Assembly: GCA_028753945.1 (NCBI GenBank)
Contig: JAPNXP010000016.1
Span: 2,822,001 to 2,886,000 of the forward strand
DNA: 64,000 bases
Origin: Hexactinellida sp. DTS-2022
Lineage: Eukaryota; Porifera; Hexactinellida
Direction: 5' to 3'
Shown here: positions 11,148 through 22,630 of the stretch, piece by piece
Numbering within the stretch: the stretch's first letter is position 1
How the letters are laid out: each line of letters begins with the position of its first letter
Position numbers and translations under genes: made by a program
Notes under the pieces: model-generated
The model's input: the letters and a program-made list of their open reading frames with translations, nothing else
The model's database searches: none
What the model was told of the DNA's origin: nothing

Positions 11148-11155
11148 TATATATA
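11148..11155 (-). promoter_or_regulatory. TATA box of TM-C
   Basis: TATATATA on the minus strand, 35 nt before the ATG at 11112. Confidence 0.5.
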
Positions 11156-12095
11156 TTCAAATTTATTTTGTGGGTATGACTGTATATATACACGTATTTG
11201 TAGGTTGTTTTTACTGACATAAACAAGAAATTAATTAAATCACATGGCATACGAATCAATAATTCCTAAGCAATTTTAATTCTCTGACTTTTAGATTTGC
11301 ATTTGTGTGCATATGTAAGCTTAGTTACATAATACTTCCCAAAGGATTTTTAATTTTAGATTAAGCTTATATCACTTTCAACTTTATTCAAATAGTAATT
11401 ACTTAATTTGTAAGATTAATTTTTGCGGGTAATTAATTTCATGTGATATTGAACTCTGTATTTATAATCTAGTATTGCATAATAGGAACTGAAATTATGT
11501 GATTAATATGTAATTCTGGCGCTTAAAATTAGAAGGATATTTTTTATTGTAAGCATAATTAATTTATGCACCATTTAGTAATAATAGTATTTAGCGCGTA
11601 GATACTCAAATATTATTCAATATGAATAAAGGTAATAACAACAAATTTTATAAAATTTATGATTGCAAAATAACTATAAATGTTATAAAATTTCTGAATT
11701 GAGGCAAATATGAACAAATTATATAAAATTTATGAATAGAGGTAAATAACAACAAATTTATAAAATTTATTAATTGAGATAAATAACAACAAATATTATA
11801 TTTTTCGCACAATGGATGATATTCTCTCTCTGGAAATACCACATTCCATAGTTCCATTTATGATGTAGTAATTAGAGTGGAAACAGGTGTTACATAATGA
11901 TTTCAGTTCCATAAGTAACTTAATTAATCACATATAATTAATTGGTCATCCTATTCTTATCAAAAGTAATTCAACACTTCATAAAATGAACTCTCAAATC
12001 CATTCAATGGATGTAATAATACTAATAATGCATTCCATTGTAAGCTTATGGTTGTCAGGGAAATGACATGATACTGTTGACAAAGTCATTTCTAC
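11156..12095. other. Divergent spacer between TM-C and DS2
   Basis: No gene. Contains a short tandem degenerate AT repeat (ATAAATAACAACAAAT type) at about 11630-11800. Two GGAACTGAAA matches lie at 11485-11494 and, on the minus strand, 11901-11910. Confidence 0.45.
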
Positions 12096-12102
12096 TATAA
12101 AT
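12096..12102 (+). promoter_or_regulatory. TATA box of receptor gene DS2
   Basis: TATAAAT, 39 nt before the ATG at 12142. Confidence 0.55.
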
Positions 12103-12141
12103 CTCAATTAATATTCTCCCAACCCAATATTTCAAACTCAA

Positions 12142-15029
12142 ATGCAGGTTTTTTTCTTGATTTCAATTCAATTTATAATCGGAACTTTGGGCTATAGCGA
12201 TATTTGCAACCAAGAATTGTTTAATTCTATTTTGAATAAATCACAAGAAATTATAAATGAAACAGTAAAGAATTCGAATTTATTCCAACTCGAAAACTCA
12301 ACTTATACTCTCCCACATATTTCTCAAAATAATTCATTCTGGGTACTACACATAAATGAGGGTTTAACAATAAATCTTAAAAATATTTATGGGTCAAGAT
12401 TCATAATAACTGGCATTGCAATTAACCAAATTCCTCCACAAAACGAGCTGCTAAGAAATAAGTGTGTAACATATGTTGATTACGGAGATTCACAAGAATT
12501 CTTAATCCGGTACACAGTAGCTAGTTTCAGTTCCAATTTGGTGTCAGGATATTCCTCAGATGGTTTGTATGTGTTTAACGGTGTGGCTAGATATATTGAT
12601 GTTTCTGTTAAGCGAGCATTTAACCCAACTCTTTCTGATGCAATCGAGGTAAGTTCCTAAATATTATGTCTGCTAATCAGGGTATATTTGATATATCTGA
12701 TTTGGTTTGATGGAATTTAGTGACAAATTATTTGGTTTTAAATGATTTGAAATCTCAAATTATGTGATTTGAGCAAAGATATATTATTTATTTATAACCC
12801 TGTTGTTGATATGCTTTCTCTAAGAAAATAGCTGTGAAATTTATTTTTCCGGATTTTAAGATTAATTTTAATTTATTCTAGTTAGGTACTATTTATTTTT
12901 TCCAGCGGTGAATTTATTATTCATAATTCTTTTTGAAAAAATGACAATTTATGTTGACTTTATTATTTCTCTGATTGAATTCTGATTTGTTTACAGATTA
13001 CAAAGGCGTCTAACAACGACAACAACGACAACAACAACAACAACAACAACAAACTCCCTTATTGTCTCCGTATAGAACTATACGGCTGTTTAGAAAGAGA
13101 CATAATAAGCCCTTTAACATATCCTACAATTCTATTCTACGATTTTCCTAACTCTATAGAAGGAATAATAACAGGTCTCTTCTCTGCTGATTATGCGTAC
13201 ACTGGAATATGTTCTGGCTTGTATTGCACTGGAGGGAATGGGATGTTAACTAATGGAGACATAGGTAAGATATTTATTCTGTAAACAACAACAACAATAA
13301 CAACAACAACAACACAATAAATATTTGCTTTTACATTTTAGTGAACTTTTCTAAAAACAACAAAAACAAAACATTAAATATTTGCTTTGATATTTACCAT
13401 AACCTTTGCAAAAAAACCAATACAACAACAACAACAACAATAACAATAGATATATTCGCTTTGACATAAAACTTCGCAAAATATAACGACAACAACAAAA
13501 ACAACAATTAATATTTTCTTCCATATTTTCCATATTTAGTATACTTTGCACAAATATAACGACAACAACAACAACAACAATTAATATTTTCTTCCATATT
13601 TTCCATATTTAGTATACTTTGCACAAATATAACGACAACAACAACAACAACAACAAAAATATATTTGACATGTTTTACAACACTTTCCTTCTAACATTTC
13701 AGTGTACGCCACTTTAATTATAGCATATCGGCCACATTATAATCTCACACTTTAGGTCTCCCCATGCCTACATCCCAGAATACTATTTCGCTACACTCCT
13801 CCTCGAGATGCAAACTTACTTTCTACTTCAGTATCCTTGCTAACATTAGTTCCATACGACTGTATGGGGCGATTGGAATGTATGGTACTGTGATGTCATA
13901 CCCACCCTATAGTGTAGCAATACAGAACGAAACTACAGTTACATACGACCCGAGTAATGGCATAGAACTTCATACACAAATTGGGAATAATTCCTATCTT
14001 ATTGAGATACAAACGCCCATTAATCTTGTTGGGGAAATAACATTGGAATTAAGAGCTTATGTGTCAACAACATTATTGCTTAACGAGATACAGTTAAGGA
14101 ATGGAAATATCATATTAAATACACTAACACAGGAACTAGAATTCGGAAACAGTTATAATGAAACTACTCAACTCACTAGTCAAACAACAAATGATTCAAT
14201 TCCTATAAATGATCAATTTCTTACAAATGAACCATTTCTTACAAACCCACAACCAACAAATGACCCAATTCTTACAAACCCACAAACAATAAATGATCCA
14301 ATTCTTACAAACCCACAACCAACAAATGATCCAATTCTTACAAACCCACAAACAACAAATGACCCAATTCTTACAAACCCACAAACAACAAATGACCCAA
14401 TTCCTATTAATCCAAATCCAAATCCACCACCCCCACCTACACCAAATCAACCGGAACCTGATACAAACCTAGGTTCCTTTATTATCACAGACCCCACTTT
14501 TCTAGAGACCGATTTCCCCCCAACTATTCCCTTAACAGAGGAGCTATTCAATCTAGCCTATCCGTCTACTATAGTATCTATAGCTATATGCATTCTCTGC
14601 ATGCTAGTCAGTTGTGTTAGTCTATTTATAGTAACGGTATGTTGGTTCTTCTTATTGAAGTACAAACTGAGATATGACGAGGTTAAGAAGGAAGTTACTA
14701 AATATAGAATCACTCAAGAGGTGTTAGCCAAAAACACTAATTTAAACAGCTGTCAACTTTCTGAGTATCCGAAGGAAAACACTTTCAAACGAAATTGGCC
14801 ACAAAATGAAATTATGCCACCTCTGCCACCTAATAATTGGGTTCCGGATTCTGAAATTTACGCAGCAATTCCCGCTGAAACATTTGAACAAGAAATGAAT
14901 CGTTACATAACACCTAATTATGATAATTCAATTGGAAATACCATTGTTACAATGCCGTTGTCAAACAGTTCCCATAATTTGGTGCCAATGAGGGAAGATA
15001 GTTACATGGCCATGTCACCGAGTAAATAA
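12142..15029 (+). CDS. Kinase-less DDR-like receptor DS2 (exons 12142-12648, 12997-13264, 13756-15029)
   Basis: Predicted 682-residue type I membrane protein. Signal peptide 1-17. The discoidin domain is interrupted by an Asn/Asp run (NNDNNDN...) at the start of exon 2 and ends LRIELYGC. The second DDR-like domain (LFYDF...GGNGMLTNGDIG) continues into exon 3. A Thr/Asn/Pro stalk has five 11-residue repeats of the TNDPILTNPQ type plus PPPPPTP. Membrane helix at about 529-559. The tail has PPLPP (SH3-type), EIYAAI (Y627), NYDNS (Y647, pYxN) and SYMAM (Y675, pYxxM). Exons 1 and 2 have the same phases as DS1. The exon 3 acceptor is uncertain: the pyrimidine-rich CAG at 13702 would end translation within about 20 codons, so the weaker TTTAG at 13755 was chosen. 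An AATAAATAAA signal lies at about 15091. Confidence 0.76.
13480..13670 (+). repeat. Tandem repeat in DS2 intron 2 carrying acceptor-like TTTAG
   Basis: Units of about 75-80 bp with CATATTTAGTATACTTTGCA followed by (ACA)n and TTAATATTTTCTTCC. Two near-identical units and one older variant. The intron also has several AAC/ACA trinucleotide runs. An identical copy lies at 19872-20062 in the duplicated segment. Confidence 0.7.
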
Positions 15030-15135
15030 TTGGGATTTTATTTATTTTATTATTTATGTTTATAATTGTGTATAAAGTATAAATTGTGTGAATAAATAAA
15101 GTTTGAAAAATATTTGTGCCAAAAAATTTAGTATT

Positions 15136-15311
15136 ATAGTATAACCTCGTTAGTACGAACTCAGTTAATACTAAATTCCGGTTAATACGAACACTATTTC
15201 AGTCCCTTTCAAAGCCTTTTCAATACAATTGATATTGGTTTTACGAATTCCGGATAAGGCGAACGCATTTTTACGGTCCCCTGGTGTTCGTACTAACGAG
15301 GTTATACTGTA
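15136..15311. repeat. MITE family A, copy downstream of DS2 (duplicated at 21495-21670)
   Basis: TATAGTATAACCTCGTTAGTA ... TACTAACGAGGTTATACTGTA, about 176 bp. Confidence 0.85.
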
Positions 15312-15345
15312 GTAAAATATATGCTGGTCATTACAATAACATATA

Positions 15346-15812
15346 AAACGTGTGAATTGCCGTATAATTATATGAAGTAACGCTACTGAATTGTTGGATT
15401 GGGGAGGATTGCCTTAAGTGTGGTTTAACAGGTCTGTCATAAGAATAGTTCCGAATCGTATGACTCTAGAGCTCTGTAATGACCAGCTATTTTAGGGCCC
15501 GTACAAACGTTATGTAACCCTTCTAAGGGGAAGGGGTGTCAACCAATGTGTGACATCCTTTTTATATTAAAAACAGGCCAAAAGGCGTCACATAGGGAGG
15601 GGGTCTAATTTCCTGAAACTTTGAGTTACATAACGTTTGAATGGCCCCTTTATTTATTAAATATAAGAATATCAAATGTCTAGAGTCATTCGATTCGGAC
15701 TAATCTCACGACAGACCTGACAAACCACACTTTTAAGGCAATCCTCTCAATCAAATTATCTAGTAGCGTTACTTGATATAATTATACGGGAAATTCACAC
15801 ATTAATTCTGAT
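15346..15812. repeat. Large fold-back element (family J) with a nested family I element
   Basis: Arms of about 130 bp (GTGTGAATTGCCGTATAATT on the left, AATTATACGGGAAATTCACAC on the right) flank a family I element at 15493-15650 (GGGCCCGTACAAACGTTATG ... CATAACGTTTGAATGGCCC). A second copy lies at 21705-22160. Confidence 0.75.
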
Positions 15813-15828
15813 ATGCAATACCACCAGG

Positions 15829-16260
15829 GTTTTTTCAGGCAAAATTTTATGTCAAAAATTTTTTAAAATTTTTTACTCGCGCCTAGATTTAGTTTGAGCT
15901 AGCTCACACACGTCCAAATTACTATTACATGATTGGCAGCATCTCTCGATTTTCGCGCGCCTAGAAATTTTTCTTAAAAAATATACGCGCCTGGATGAAA
16001 TCATATCTTATAACAGGGCCGTAGCACCCAAACCGGCCGGACCGGTTTTTGCAAAAAGTCGACTGCCCAATTCATGCAAAACCAGTGTCCTTTGTGAGGG
16101 TGAAGTTCGTTTTTCCCGTTGAGCTTTACTACTCATATCTTTGATGATTCATTAGCACACCATTCTGACCTTATTCCTTTGATTTCGTTTAGTTATGGAC
16201 TAGGGACTTATTCACTGTAAGTTGTAAGTATTATTGAGCCTATTGAGTTAAAAAAAAAAT
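15829..16260. repeat. Family K fold-back (15829-16000) and an A-tailed repeat (16013-16260)
   Basis: The first has GCGCCTAGATTTAGTTTGAG and ends CGCCTGGATGAAATC. The second starts AGGGCCGTAGCACCC and ends in a run of A, which is compatible with a retroposed 3' end but has no recognised tRNA boxes. Both are repeated at 22188-22615. Confidence 0.5.
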
Positions 16261-16268
16261 CAATATAA

Positions 16269-17925
16269 AAAGTATTAATTAAAAACCCCGCTTCGCAAAT
16301 ATGAATTTTTGAGTTCAATAGACCTTGCCAGTGCCTATAATTATATTTGAAAAGGTTTAGGCCGATATGAGTAATTCCTTATTAGTAATTTTTATTTTAT
16401 TTGTAATAAAAACCATAGTTTCAATTCTCCATAGCAACCAACTTCAGCTTAGATATGCATATCCTCATTTTGGTTCCAATTCTATTGATTTTCGCGCGAT
16501 TATTGACCTCAATAGAACTGACCTTTGAGCTACCAGATCGCAGAGAACAATGTTTTAGCGAAGAAATAGAATCGAACAAGAATTGTATGTTAGAATTTCA
16601 GGTTATAACGGGCGGGAATTTCGATATCGACGTTATACTTTTAGACCCAAGTTCTAATGAGCTATTTAGTGAACAGCGAAAGGAATACGGTATACATTCC
16701 TTTACAACTCGCATTGCTGGCGAATACACGTTTTGTTTCAGTAATGAGTTCTCGACTGTGACACACAAACTTGTATATTTCGAGTTTACAACCGGTGAAA
16801 TTCCAATCGACGCCGGTGAAACGGGGAAAACACATACCGCACTTACTCATATGGAAACCAAAGCGGTTTCGATACACAATGCGATGAATATGATTATTGA
16901 CTTTCAGACGCATCATAGGATTAGGGAGTCACACGGCAGAAGCATTGCTGAGAGGGTTAATGAAAGAGTTCTTTTGTGGTCGCTTTTGGAAACTGGGATT
17001 ATCGTAGTTATTTCTATTTCACAGATCTTAGTGCTTAGATGGTTATTTGTGGAGAAAAAGTCTGCAATTTGATTAGTTGATTGTTTAATGGGTTGTTATT
17101 AATTAAATTATTAGTTATTGTCTATTTTTATATTTATAGTAGATTCTCGTTAGTAGGAACACCAGGGGACCGTCAAAATGTGTTCTCTTATCCAGAATTC
17201 GTATTAATTTGTATTGAAAAGGCTTTGAAGTGGACTGAAATTGTGTTCTTATTAACCGGAATTTCGTACTATGTCATATGGGATCTATTCTAAGTGCCGT
17301 TATAGACCGGTTCTACTTTGTTTAGGAAATTAAATGTCCTTTTGTCCTAAATCTCTATAAGGGGAAATACACGTATAATATAATTGGCAGTTCAAATGTT
17401 ACGTATCGCTTCCAAAGGAAGGGGGGTCAACCAATGTCTTACAAATCATCTTTTTATTCTAGAAAATGCTTAAAAGTGTGACATAGGGAGGGGATGTCTA
17501 ATTTTCCTGGAATTATCCTTACGTAACGTTTGAATGGCCATATTAATTATAATTATGTAAATCCCTAGTTATACTTAGTATGTATAAGTTTAGGTAATAA
17601 TACTTGCTAATTATAAGTAGAATTTATTCTAGAATGTTCCATAGAACTTAAAAGTTCTAAAATTAGTATTTTGTAGCAGAAATAATAGAAAACTATTAGA
17701 AAAAGAAAAATGTCGAAAACATTATTTAATATTCTGCTAACATATTCAATGTTAGGACGAATGTCTACTCAAGTATTCGTAATGTTTTCAATTTTTTATA
17801 GTTTTCATTGAAAGCTAATATCTGAAACAAATAAATAGAGATTCAATTTTATTAATACGAATTCCGAATAATACGAACGCATTTTGACGGTCCCCTGGTG
17901 TTCCTACTAACGAGGTTCTACTGTA
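16269..17925 (+). repeat. Left arm of a perfect inverted repeat (about 1657 bp)
   Basis: Reverse complement of 17964-19620; no mismatch found by reading. Contains the whole p24 gene, a degenerate family A element (17136-17320), a family I element (17390-17550) and the right half of another family A element (to 17925). Confidence 0.9.
16455..17072 (+). CDS. p24/TMED cargo receptor, copy 1
   Basis: 205 residues, single exon. Signal peptide 1-19, GOLD domain with the usual cysteine pair (QCF ... NCM region and an F-C-F-S-N turn), coiled coil at about 125-170, membrane helix at about 176-197 (LETGIIVVISISQILVLRWLF) and a short cytosolic tail VEKKSAI. The p24 family cycles between endoplasmic reticulum and Golgi, with aromatic and KK residues of the tail binding COPII and COPI. 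The helix and tail look closest to the gamma class (TMED1/3/5/7). DNA-identical to the inverted copy at 18817-19434; the copy at 22806 differs at four residues. Confidence 0.88.
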   Translation: MHILILVPILLIFARLLTSIELTFELPDRREQCFSEEIESNKNCMLEFQVITGGNFDIDVILLDPSSNELFSEQRKEYGIHSFTTRIAGEYTFCFSNEFSTVTHKLVYFEFTTGEIPIDAGETGKTHTALTHMETKAVSIHNAMNMIIDFQTHHRIRESHGRSIAERVNERVLLWSLLETGIIVVISISQILVLRWLFVEKKSAI

Positions 17926-17963
17926 TTAGTAAACTAACATATAACAGTAAACTATTTAGTAAA
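17926..17963. other. 38-nt spacer of the inverted repeat
   Basis: Its reverse complement follows the third p24 copy in natural order at about 24262-24299, so the spacer belongs to the right arm and the left arm is joined on at 17925/17926. Confidence 0.85.
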
Positions 17964-19620
17964 TACAGTAGAACCTCGTTAGTAGGAACACCAGGGGACC
18001 GTCAAAATGCGTTCGTATTATTCGGAATTCGTATTAATAAAATTGAATCTCTATTTATTTGTTTCAGATATTAGCTTTCAATGAAAACTATAAAAAATTG
18101 AAAACATTACGAATACTTGAGTAGACATTCGTCCTAACATTGAATATGTTAGCAGAATATTAAATAATGTTTTCGACATTTTTCTTTTTCTAATAGTTTT
18201 CTATTATTTCTGCTACAAAATACTAATTTTAGAACTTTTAAGTTCTATGGAACATTCTAGAATAAATTCTACTTATAATTAGCAAGTATTATTACCTAAA
18301 CTTATACATACTAAGTATAACTAGGGATTTACATAATTATAATTAATATGGCCATTCAAACGTTACGTAAGGATAATTCCAGGAAAATTAGACATCCCCT
18401 CCCTATGTCACACTTTTAAGCATTTTCTAGAATAAAAAGATGATTTGTAAGACATTGGTTGACCCCCCTTCCTTTGGAAGCGATACGTAACATTTGAACT
18501 GCCAATTATATTATACGTGTATTTCCCCTTATAGAGATTTAGGACAAAAGGACATTTAATTTCCTAAACAAAGTAGAACCGGTCTATAACGGCACTTAGA
18601 ATAGATCCCATATGACATAGTACGAAATTCCGGTTAATAAGAACACAATTTCAGTCCACTTCAAAGCCTTTTCAATACAAATTAATACGAATTCTGGATA
18701 AGAGAACACATTTTGACGGTCCCCTGGTGTTCCTACTAACGAGAATCTACTATAAATATAAAAATAGACAATAACTAATAATTTAATTAATAACAACCCA
18801 TTAAACAATCAACTAATCAAATTGCAGACTTTTTCTCCACAAATAACCATCTAAGCACTAAGATCTGTGAAATAGAAATAACTACGATAATCCCAGTTTC
18901 CAAAAGCGACCACAAAAGAACTCTTTCATTAACCCTCTCAGCAATGCTTCTGCCGTGTGACTCCCTAATCCTATGATGCGTCTGAAAGTCAATAATCATA
19001 TTCATCGCATTGTGTATCGAAACCGCTTTGGTTTCCATATGAGTAAGTGCGGTATGTGTTTTCCCCGTTTCACCGGCGTCGATTGGAATTTCACCGGTTG
19101 TAAACTCGAAATATACAAGTTTGTGTGTCACAGTCGAGAACTCATTACTGAAACAAAACGTGTATTCGCCAGCAATGCGAGTTGTAAAGGAATGTATACC
19201 GTATTCCTTTCGCTGTTCACTAAATAGCTCATTAGAACTTGGGTCTAAAAGTATAACGTCGATATCGAAATTCCCGCCCGTTATAACCTGAAATTCTAAC
19301 ATACAATTCTTGTTCGATTCTATTTCTTCGCTAAAACATTGTTCTCTGCGATCTGGTAGCTCAAAGGTCAGTTCTATTGAGGTCAATAATCGCGCGAAAA
19401 TCAATAGAATTGGAACCAAAATGAGGATATGCATATCTAAGCTGAAGTTGGTTGCTATGGAGAATTGAAACTATGGTTTTTATTACAAATAAAATAAAAA
19501 TTACTAATAAGGAATTACTCATATCGGCCTAAACCTTTTCAAATATAATTATAGGCACTGGCAAGGTCTATTGAACTCAAAAATTCATATTTGCGAAGCG
19601 GGGTTTTTAATTAATACTTT
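17964..19620 (-). repeat. Right arm of the perfect inverted repeat
   Basis: Mirror of 16269-17925. It ends abruptly at 19620, where DS2-derived sequence starts with no obvious homology at the joint. Confidence 0.9.
18817..19434 (-). CDS. p24/TMED cargo receptor, inverted copy 2
   Basis: Identical protein and DNA to the copy at 16455-17072, on the opposite strand. It carries its own 5' flank only as far as 19620, about 186 bp before the ATG. If the inverted repeat is an assembly artefact, this gene does not exist as a separate locus. Confidence 0.7.
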   Translation of the reverse strand: MHILILVPILLIFARLLTSIELTFELPDRREQCFSEEIESNKNCMLEFQVITGGNFDIDVILLDPSSNELFSEQRKEYGIHSFTTRIAGEYTFCFSNEFSTVTHKLVYFEFTTGEIPIDAGETGKTHTALTHMETKAVSIHNAMNMIIDFQTHHRIRESHGRSIAERVNERVLLWSLLETGIIVVISISQILVLRWLFVEKKSAI

Positions 19621-21388
19621 CTGGAGGGAATGGGATGTTAACTAATGGAGACATAGGTAAGATATTTATTCTGTAAACAACAACAACAATAACAACAACA
19701 ACAACACAATAAATATTTGCTTTTACATTTTAGTGAACTTTTCTAAAAACAACAAAAACAAAACATTAAATATTTGCTTTGATATTTACCATAACCTTTG
19801 CAAAAAAACCAATACAACAACAACAACAACAATAACAATAGATATATTCGCTTTGACATAAAACTTCGCAAAATATAACGACAACAACAAAAACAACAAT
19901 TAATATTTTCTTCCATATTTTCCATATTTAGTATACTTTGCACAAATATAACGACAACAACAACAACAACAATTAATATTTTCTTCCATATTTTCCATAT
20001 TTAGTATACTTTGCACAAATATAACGACAACAACAACAACAACAACAAAAATATATTTGACATGTTTTACAACACTTTCCTTCTAACATTTCAGTGTACG
20101 CCACTTTAATTATAGCATATCGGCCACATTATAATCTCACACTTTAGGTCTCCCCATGCCTACATCCCAGAATACTATTTCGCTACACTCCTCCTCGAGA
20201 TGCAAACTTACTTTCTACTTCAGTATCCTTGCTAACATTAGTTCCATACGACTGTATGGGGCGATTGGAATGTATGGTACTGTGATGTCATACCCACCCT
20301 ATAGTGTAGCAATACAGAACGAAACTACAGTTACATACGACCCGAGTAATGGCATAGAACTTCATACACAAATTGGGAATAATTCCTATCTTATTGAGAT
20401 ACAAACGCCCATTAATCTTGTTGGGGAAATAACATTGGAATTAAGAGCTTATGTGTCAACAACATTATTGCTTAACGAGATACAGTTAAGGAATGGAAAT
20501 ATCATATTAAATACACTAACACAGGAACTAGAATTCGGAAACAGTTATAATGAAACTACTCAACTCACTAGTCAAACAACAAATGATTCAATTCCTATAA
20601 ATGATCAATTTCTTACAAATGAACCATTTCTTACAAACCCACAACCAACAAATGACCCAATTCTTACAAACCCACAACCAACAAATGATCCAATTCTTAC
20701 AAACCCACAAACAACAAATGACCCAATTCTTACAAACCCACAAACAACAAATGACCCAATTCCTATTAATCCAAATCCAAATCCACCACCCCCACCTACA
20801 CCAAATCAACCGGAACCTGATACAAACCTAGGTTCCTTTATTATCACAGACCCCACTTTTCTAGAGACCGATTTCCCCCCAACTATTCCCTTAACAGAGG
20901 AGCTATTCAATCTAGCCTATCCGTCTACTATAGTATCTATAGCTATATGCATTCTCTGCATGCTAGTCAGTTGTGTTAGTCTATTTATAGTAACGGTATG
21001 TTGGTTCTTCTTATTGAAGTACAAACTGAGATATGACGAGGTTAAGAAGGAAGTTACTAAATATAGAATCACTCAAGAGGTGTTAGCCAAAAACACTAAT
21101 TTAAACAGCTGTCAACTTTCTGAGTATCCGAAGGAAAACACTTTCAAACGAAATTGGCCACAAAATGAAATTATGCCACCTCTGCCACCTAATAATTGGG
21201 TTCCGGATTCTGAAATTTACGCAGCAATTCCCGCTGAAACATTTGAACAAGAAATGAATCGTTACATAACACCTAATTATGATAATTCAATTGGAAATAC
21301 CATTGTTACAATGCCGTTGTCAAACAGTTCCCATAATTTGGTGCCAATGAGGGAAGATAGTTACATGGCCATGTCACCGAGTAAATAA
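19621..21388 (+). pseudogene. 5'-truncated copy of receptor DS2
   Basis: Starts inside exon 2 (last 36 bp, 19621-19656), then intron 2 and exon 3 (20148-21388). It lacks the signal peptide and the whole first discoidin domain, so no receptor can be made from it. Exon 3 is intact and differs from 13756-15029 only by one fewer 33-bp stalk unit (four instead of five). It could be the real 3' end of DS2 on the other haplotype. Confidence 0.8.
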
Positions 21389-22630
21389 TTGGGATTTTAT
21401 TTATTTTATTATTTATGTTTATAATTGTGTATAAAGTATAAATTGTGTGAATAAATAAAGTTTGAAAAATATTTGTGCCAAAAAATTTAGTATTATAGTA
21501 TAACCTCGTTAGTACGAACTCAGTTAATACTAAATTCCGGTTAATACGAACACTATTTCAGTCCCTTTCAAAGCCTTTTCAATACAATTGATATTGGTTT
21601 TACGAATTCCGGATAAGGCGAACGCATTTTTACGGTCCCCTGGTGTTCGTACTAACGAGGTTATACTGTAGTAAAATATATGCTGGTCATTACAATAACA
21701 TATAAAACGTGTGAATTGCCGTATAATTATATGAAGTAACGCTACTGAATTGTTGGATTTGAGAGGATTGCCTTAAGTGTGGTTTAACAGGTCTGTCATA
21801 AGATTAGTTCCGAATCGTGTGACTCTAGAGCTCTGTAATGACCAGCTATTTTAGGGCCCGTACAAACGTTATGTAACCCTTCTAAGGGGAAGGGGTGTCA
21901 ACCAATGTGTGACATCCTTTTTATATTAAAAACAGGCCAAAAGGCGTCACATAGGGAGGGGGTCTAATTTCCTGAAACTTTGAGTTACATAACGTTTGAA
22001 TGGCCCATTTATTTATTAAATATAAGAATATCAAATGTCTAGAGTCATACGATTCGGACTAATCTCACGACAGACCTGACAAACCACACTTTTAAGGCAA
22101 TCCTCTCAATCAAATTATCTAGTAGCGTTACTTGATATAATTATACGGGAAATTCACACATTAATTCTGATATGCAATACCACCAGGGTTTTTTCCAGGC
22201 AAAATTTTATGTCAAAAATTTTAAAATTTTTTACGCGCACCTAGATTTAGTTTGAGCTAGCTCACACACGTCCAAATTACTATTATATCATTGGCAGCAT
22301 CTCTCGATTTTCGCGCGCCTAGAAAATTTTCTTAAAAAATATACGCGCCTGGATGAAACCATAACTTATAACAGGGCCGTAGCACCCAAACCGGCCGGAC
22401 CGATTTTTGCAAAAAGTCGACTGCCCAATTCATGCAAAACCAGTGTCCTTTGTGAGGGTGAAGTTCGTTTTTTCCCGTTGAGCTTTACTACTCATATCTT
22501 TGATGATTCATTAGCACACCATTCTGACCTTATTCCTTTGATTTCGTTTAGTTATGGACTAGGGACTTATTCACTGTAAGTTGTAAGTATTATTGAGCCT
22601 ATTGAGTTTAAAAAAAAATTCAATATAAAA
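19621..22630 (+). repeat. Segmental duplication, copy 2
   Basis: Partner of 13229-16268. Includes duplicated MITE families A (21495-21670), J with I (21705-22160) and K (22188-22365). Confidence 0.9.

Larger units (their letters stand above)
13229..16268 (+). repeat. Segmental duplication, copy 1 (partner 19621-22630)
   Basis: Covers the end of DS2 exon 2, intron 2, exon 3 and downstream repeats. Up to about 15340 it appears identical to the partner except that the partner lacks one 33-bp stalk repeat. Beyond about 15390 scattered substitutions appear (for example GGATTGGGGAGG against GGATTTGAGAGG). Confidence 0.9.

Noticed and set aside
17081-17293. 70-codon frame, also mirrored at 18596-18808
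   Set aside because: Runs through a degenerate family A element; not preserved in the third copy.
20601-20831. Frame-shifted 76-codon frame and its antisense in the receptor stalk
   Set aside because: Shadow frames of the 33-bp coding repeat.
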